Assembly (NCBI RefSeq): GCF_030052815.1
Contig: NC_079505.1
Coordinates: 69,710,324-69,774,323, forward strand
Direction: 5' to 3'
Length of the DNA stretch: 64,000 bases
Origin: Hevea brasiliensis
Lineage: Eukaryota > Streptophyta > Magnoliopsida > Malpighiales > Euphorbiaceae
Shown here: positions 61,740 to 64,000 of the stretch, one piece after another
Layout of the letters: each line of letters begins with the position of its first letter
Numbering within the stretch: position 1 is the stretch's first letter
Translations under genes and position numbers: made by a program
Notes under the pieces: model-generated
Database searches by the model: none
What the model was told of the DNA's origin: nothing
What the model saw: only the letters and a program-made list of their open reading frames with translations

Positions 61740-63107
61740 AATATATTTTATGATTTATCTTGAATGAGACATTATCCGCATATTACATGATAAATTTTTA
61801 TATTTAAATTCGTATTAATCATAATAAAATTTTAAATTAAAAAATATAAAAGTTTTATACTTTATTATGAATAAATTAAAAAATATATTTAGAAAATATA
61901 TACCAACTTCATAAATCATAATTGATGGCAATCCTAAAATTAGTGAATGGTCAATTAAAGGACTTGATGATCATTTTTTTGACCTTTACATTTTAAGCTC
62001 TTATTGGAGACATATGGTAGCCCACTTTCATTAGACTTTTGTTCGTGTAGATAGGTTATATAAATTAATTTGCATGCATCATTTTTTTTTATATATATAA
62101 TTATGAGAGATTTATTTAAAAATTTAGTTTATGCAAGTATTTTAATTAAGAAATATTAATAATAATTATTTAAAATTAAAAAATTCACATTAAAATAATT
62201 AATAATAGTTTAAAATTTAATATGGTATTTAGATTTTTAGATTCAATCGAGTGTTATCTCTCATAATTAATGTTAGAGAGGAAGCATGTGTTAGTCTATC
62301 TATAGTGATAATTTTAACAAATTTATATATTGAAAATACTAAATTAAATTAAAAATTCTAATGATTTAAATTAAATAAAAAAATGTTGCTTTTGTTATTA
62401 GAGGCCTTTGCCCATAAATTTAAAATTTAAGTTGAATATTTTTATGTAATATTAGAGTATCTCGGATTAAAAAATTAGAATATAAATTTTTAACACTTTA
62501 TTTATTAATTAAATATTTCAATGCAAAGTAAAATTGATTTATTCACTCTTTAAGTAGATATTCACGTGTGAGAATGTATTAAAAATATAAAATTATTATT
62601 GCTCTTATTTATAAATTTAAACATTTTTTTAATTTAATAATTCATTAAAAAAATATCAAAATATAAGTATATCATAATTTTTTCATAAAATAAAATAAAA
62701 AGGCATTGACATTTGAAAACTTATAGTTAAAGATGATCTAATAACTTATTCTTTTATTTTTTTTACTATAATTTTTTTTTATATAATAATGCTCATCAAA
62801 TGCTGCAAAGAATAAAAATAAAACAAAACTCCATTATTAGGGGAGATAAAACTCTCAGTAATGAGAGAATATGACTTAAATATTAGAAAGAAAATCTTAA
62901 ATTTGTTCTTAATGAATATAAATAAGAGGAAATAATCTAAATTCATTCTTAACGGATTTATAAATTTATTAAAAAAATAAAAAAATATTGAAAAAAAAAA
63001 ACTAAACTAGGGTTCTTTCCCGCAGTTGTTCAATGAGAAGATTTTAAAAAAGAAAAAAAAATAATAAAGAAAGATGAGAGAAAAAAAATTCTAAAGAGAA
63101 GGCAGAA
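61740..63107. other. AT-rich tail of unit 2, no gene
   Basis: Collinear with about 55470-56870 of unit 1 (lacking about 55610-56070), A/T-rich, no coding signal. Confidence 0.6.
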
Positions 63108-63117
63108 TACCTTTTTC

Positions 63118-63658
63118 TAGGGTTGAGCAGAATTCGGTTCAAATCGAAAAATTGAATCGAATCGAGTCAATTCGATTTAATCGATTCGGTTTAAAATTTA
63201 ATTGGTTCGGTTCGGTTTTATATTATAAAAATTTTAATTATTTTGGTTCGGTTCGGTTTTGAAAAGAAAAAATTGGTCAAACTGAACCGAATCGAATAGT
63301 AATTTATATAGTCAAATCCAACTAAATCGAACCGAATCGATTTTTGAATTGATTTATTTTTATAGAAAATTTATGAATTATATTTAATTTTATATATATT
63401 AATTGTTTAATTTCATTGATTAATGGTTATTAGGTTCAAACCAAAGTTAAAATTAGACCAAAAAACTTGAAAATCAAGTCTAAATTAAAAAATCAATAAA
63501 AAATCAAACCGATCGGTTTAAACCGAACGAAATAGAGCGGTTCGGTTCGATTCGATTTTTTACCTATTTCGGTTCAATTTGATTTCTAAAATTTATGGTT
63601 CAATTTTTATAATTTAATTCGGTTCGATTCGGTTCGGTTTGAACCGAATGCTCACCCC
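63118..63658. mobile_element. MITE with 'GGTTCGGTTC'-type ends, 541 bp
   Basis: Ends TAGGGTTGAGCAGAATTCGG and CCGAATGCTCACCCC are inverted copies. The 10-bp target duplication TACCTTTTTC flanks it (63108-63117 and 63659-63668). Unit 1 carries the corresponding unoccupied site near 56870 ('agaatctctttctctaaat'), confirming insertion. Many direct and inverted repeats of 'ggttcggttc' lie inside each end. No coding capacity. Confidence 0.8.
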
Positions 63659-64000
63659 TACCTTTTTCTAGACAATAATTTTCTTTAATTTTATAAATTT
63701 AAACTTTTAGATTATGTAATTTTTTTTTTTTTTTACATATGCAGCAATTAAAATTCTCCTAAATAATAAAATCATGTAATTAGCGTATCAATTTTTTCCT
63801 TCAACCATGAAGTTAAGGTTTTTTTTTTATTATTTTTTTACCATATTGTCAATGTTTATACAGCACTTATGCAATGGATCTCAAATGGGCCAGAGTTGAT
63901 GGTTTGAATTGGGCTTTCGAAATCTTTTTTTTTTTTTTCATTTTTATCTTTTATATATTGCCTTGGAAGGGTTAGACATAGGCCACATTGTCAAACTTTT

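Larger units (their letters stand above)
57295..64000. repeat. Tandem segmental duplication, unit 2 (runs to or past the window end)
   Basis: Collinear with 51872 to about 57228. It differs by a ~1-kb insertion (about 60765-61750), a ~0.46-kb gap relative to unit 1 and a MITE (63118-63658). The last bases of the window ('ccacattgtcaaactt') match unit 1 about 66 bp before its end. Confidence 0.92.

Noticed and set aside
63118..63658. Runs of ggttcggttc that look telomere-like or tRNA T-loop-like (GGTTCGATTC)
   Set aside because: No TTTAGGG array and no tRNA cloverleaf; the motif is a subterminal repeat of a MITE.
1..64000. CRISPR arrays, bacterial operons, rRNA or tRNA genes
   Set aside because: None seen; repeats present are microsatellites, LTRs and MITEs of plant type.

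Overview
This is plant nuclear DNA: AT-rich, with intron-bearing genes that use GT..AG splice sites, a long organelle-type PPR gene, and many LTR retrotransposons and MITEs. The protein families (OTP82-like PPR-DYW, ENOD93, RanBP2 zinc finger) point to a dicot. A woody Euphorbiaceae such as rubber tree or cassava is my guess from overall style only; the sequence does not prove it.

Layout. (1) 1-6.2 kb: a small three-exon RanBP2-type zinc-finger gene on the minus strand (2736-3429) in AT-rich DNA with a MITE and simple repeats. (2) 6.2-44.9 kb: a transposon cluster. It has one CACTA end, two CACTA (En/Spm) protein-coding remnants, four solo LTRs with matching 5-bp target duplications, and two Ty3/Gypsy chromodomain elements with LTRs, PBS, PPT and decayed gag-pol. 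One of these, 10.4 kb long, sits inside another solo LTR. The other has an opposite-facing solo LTR of its own family only about 320 bp away, giving a palindrome of about 2.6-kb arms. (3) 44.9-50.1 kb: gene-free AT-rich DNA with MITEs and an old dispersed repeat that is also found at 0.27-1.08 kb. (4) 50.1-64 kb: a PPR-DYW gene that closely resembles Arabidopsis OTP82, followed on the minus strand by an ENOD93-like gene. The 5.4-kb block from codon ~514 of the PPR gene through ENOD93 and its downstream DNA is then repeated in tandem. The second copy has an intact second ENOD93 gene and a chimeric ORF consisting of the C-terminal E/E+/DYW part of the PPR protein behind 14 new residues.

Working genes I would annotate: the RanBP2 zinc-finger gene, the OTP82-like gene and two ENOD93-like genes. 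The chimeric DYW ORF is open but of uncertain status. The retroelement and CACTA coding regions are all broken. I saw no tRNA, rRNA or CRISPR. The most novel-looking item is the recent tandem duplication that made a stand-alone DYW-deaminase ORF with candidate promoter motifs of its own.
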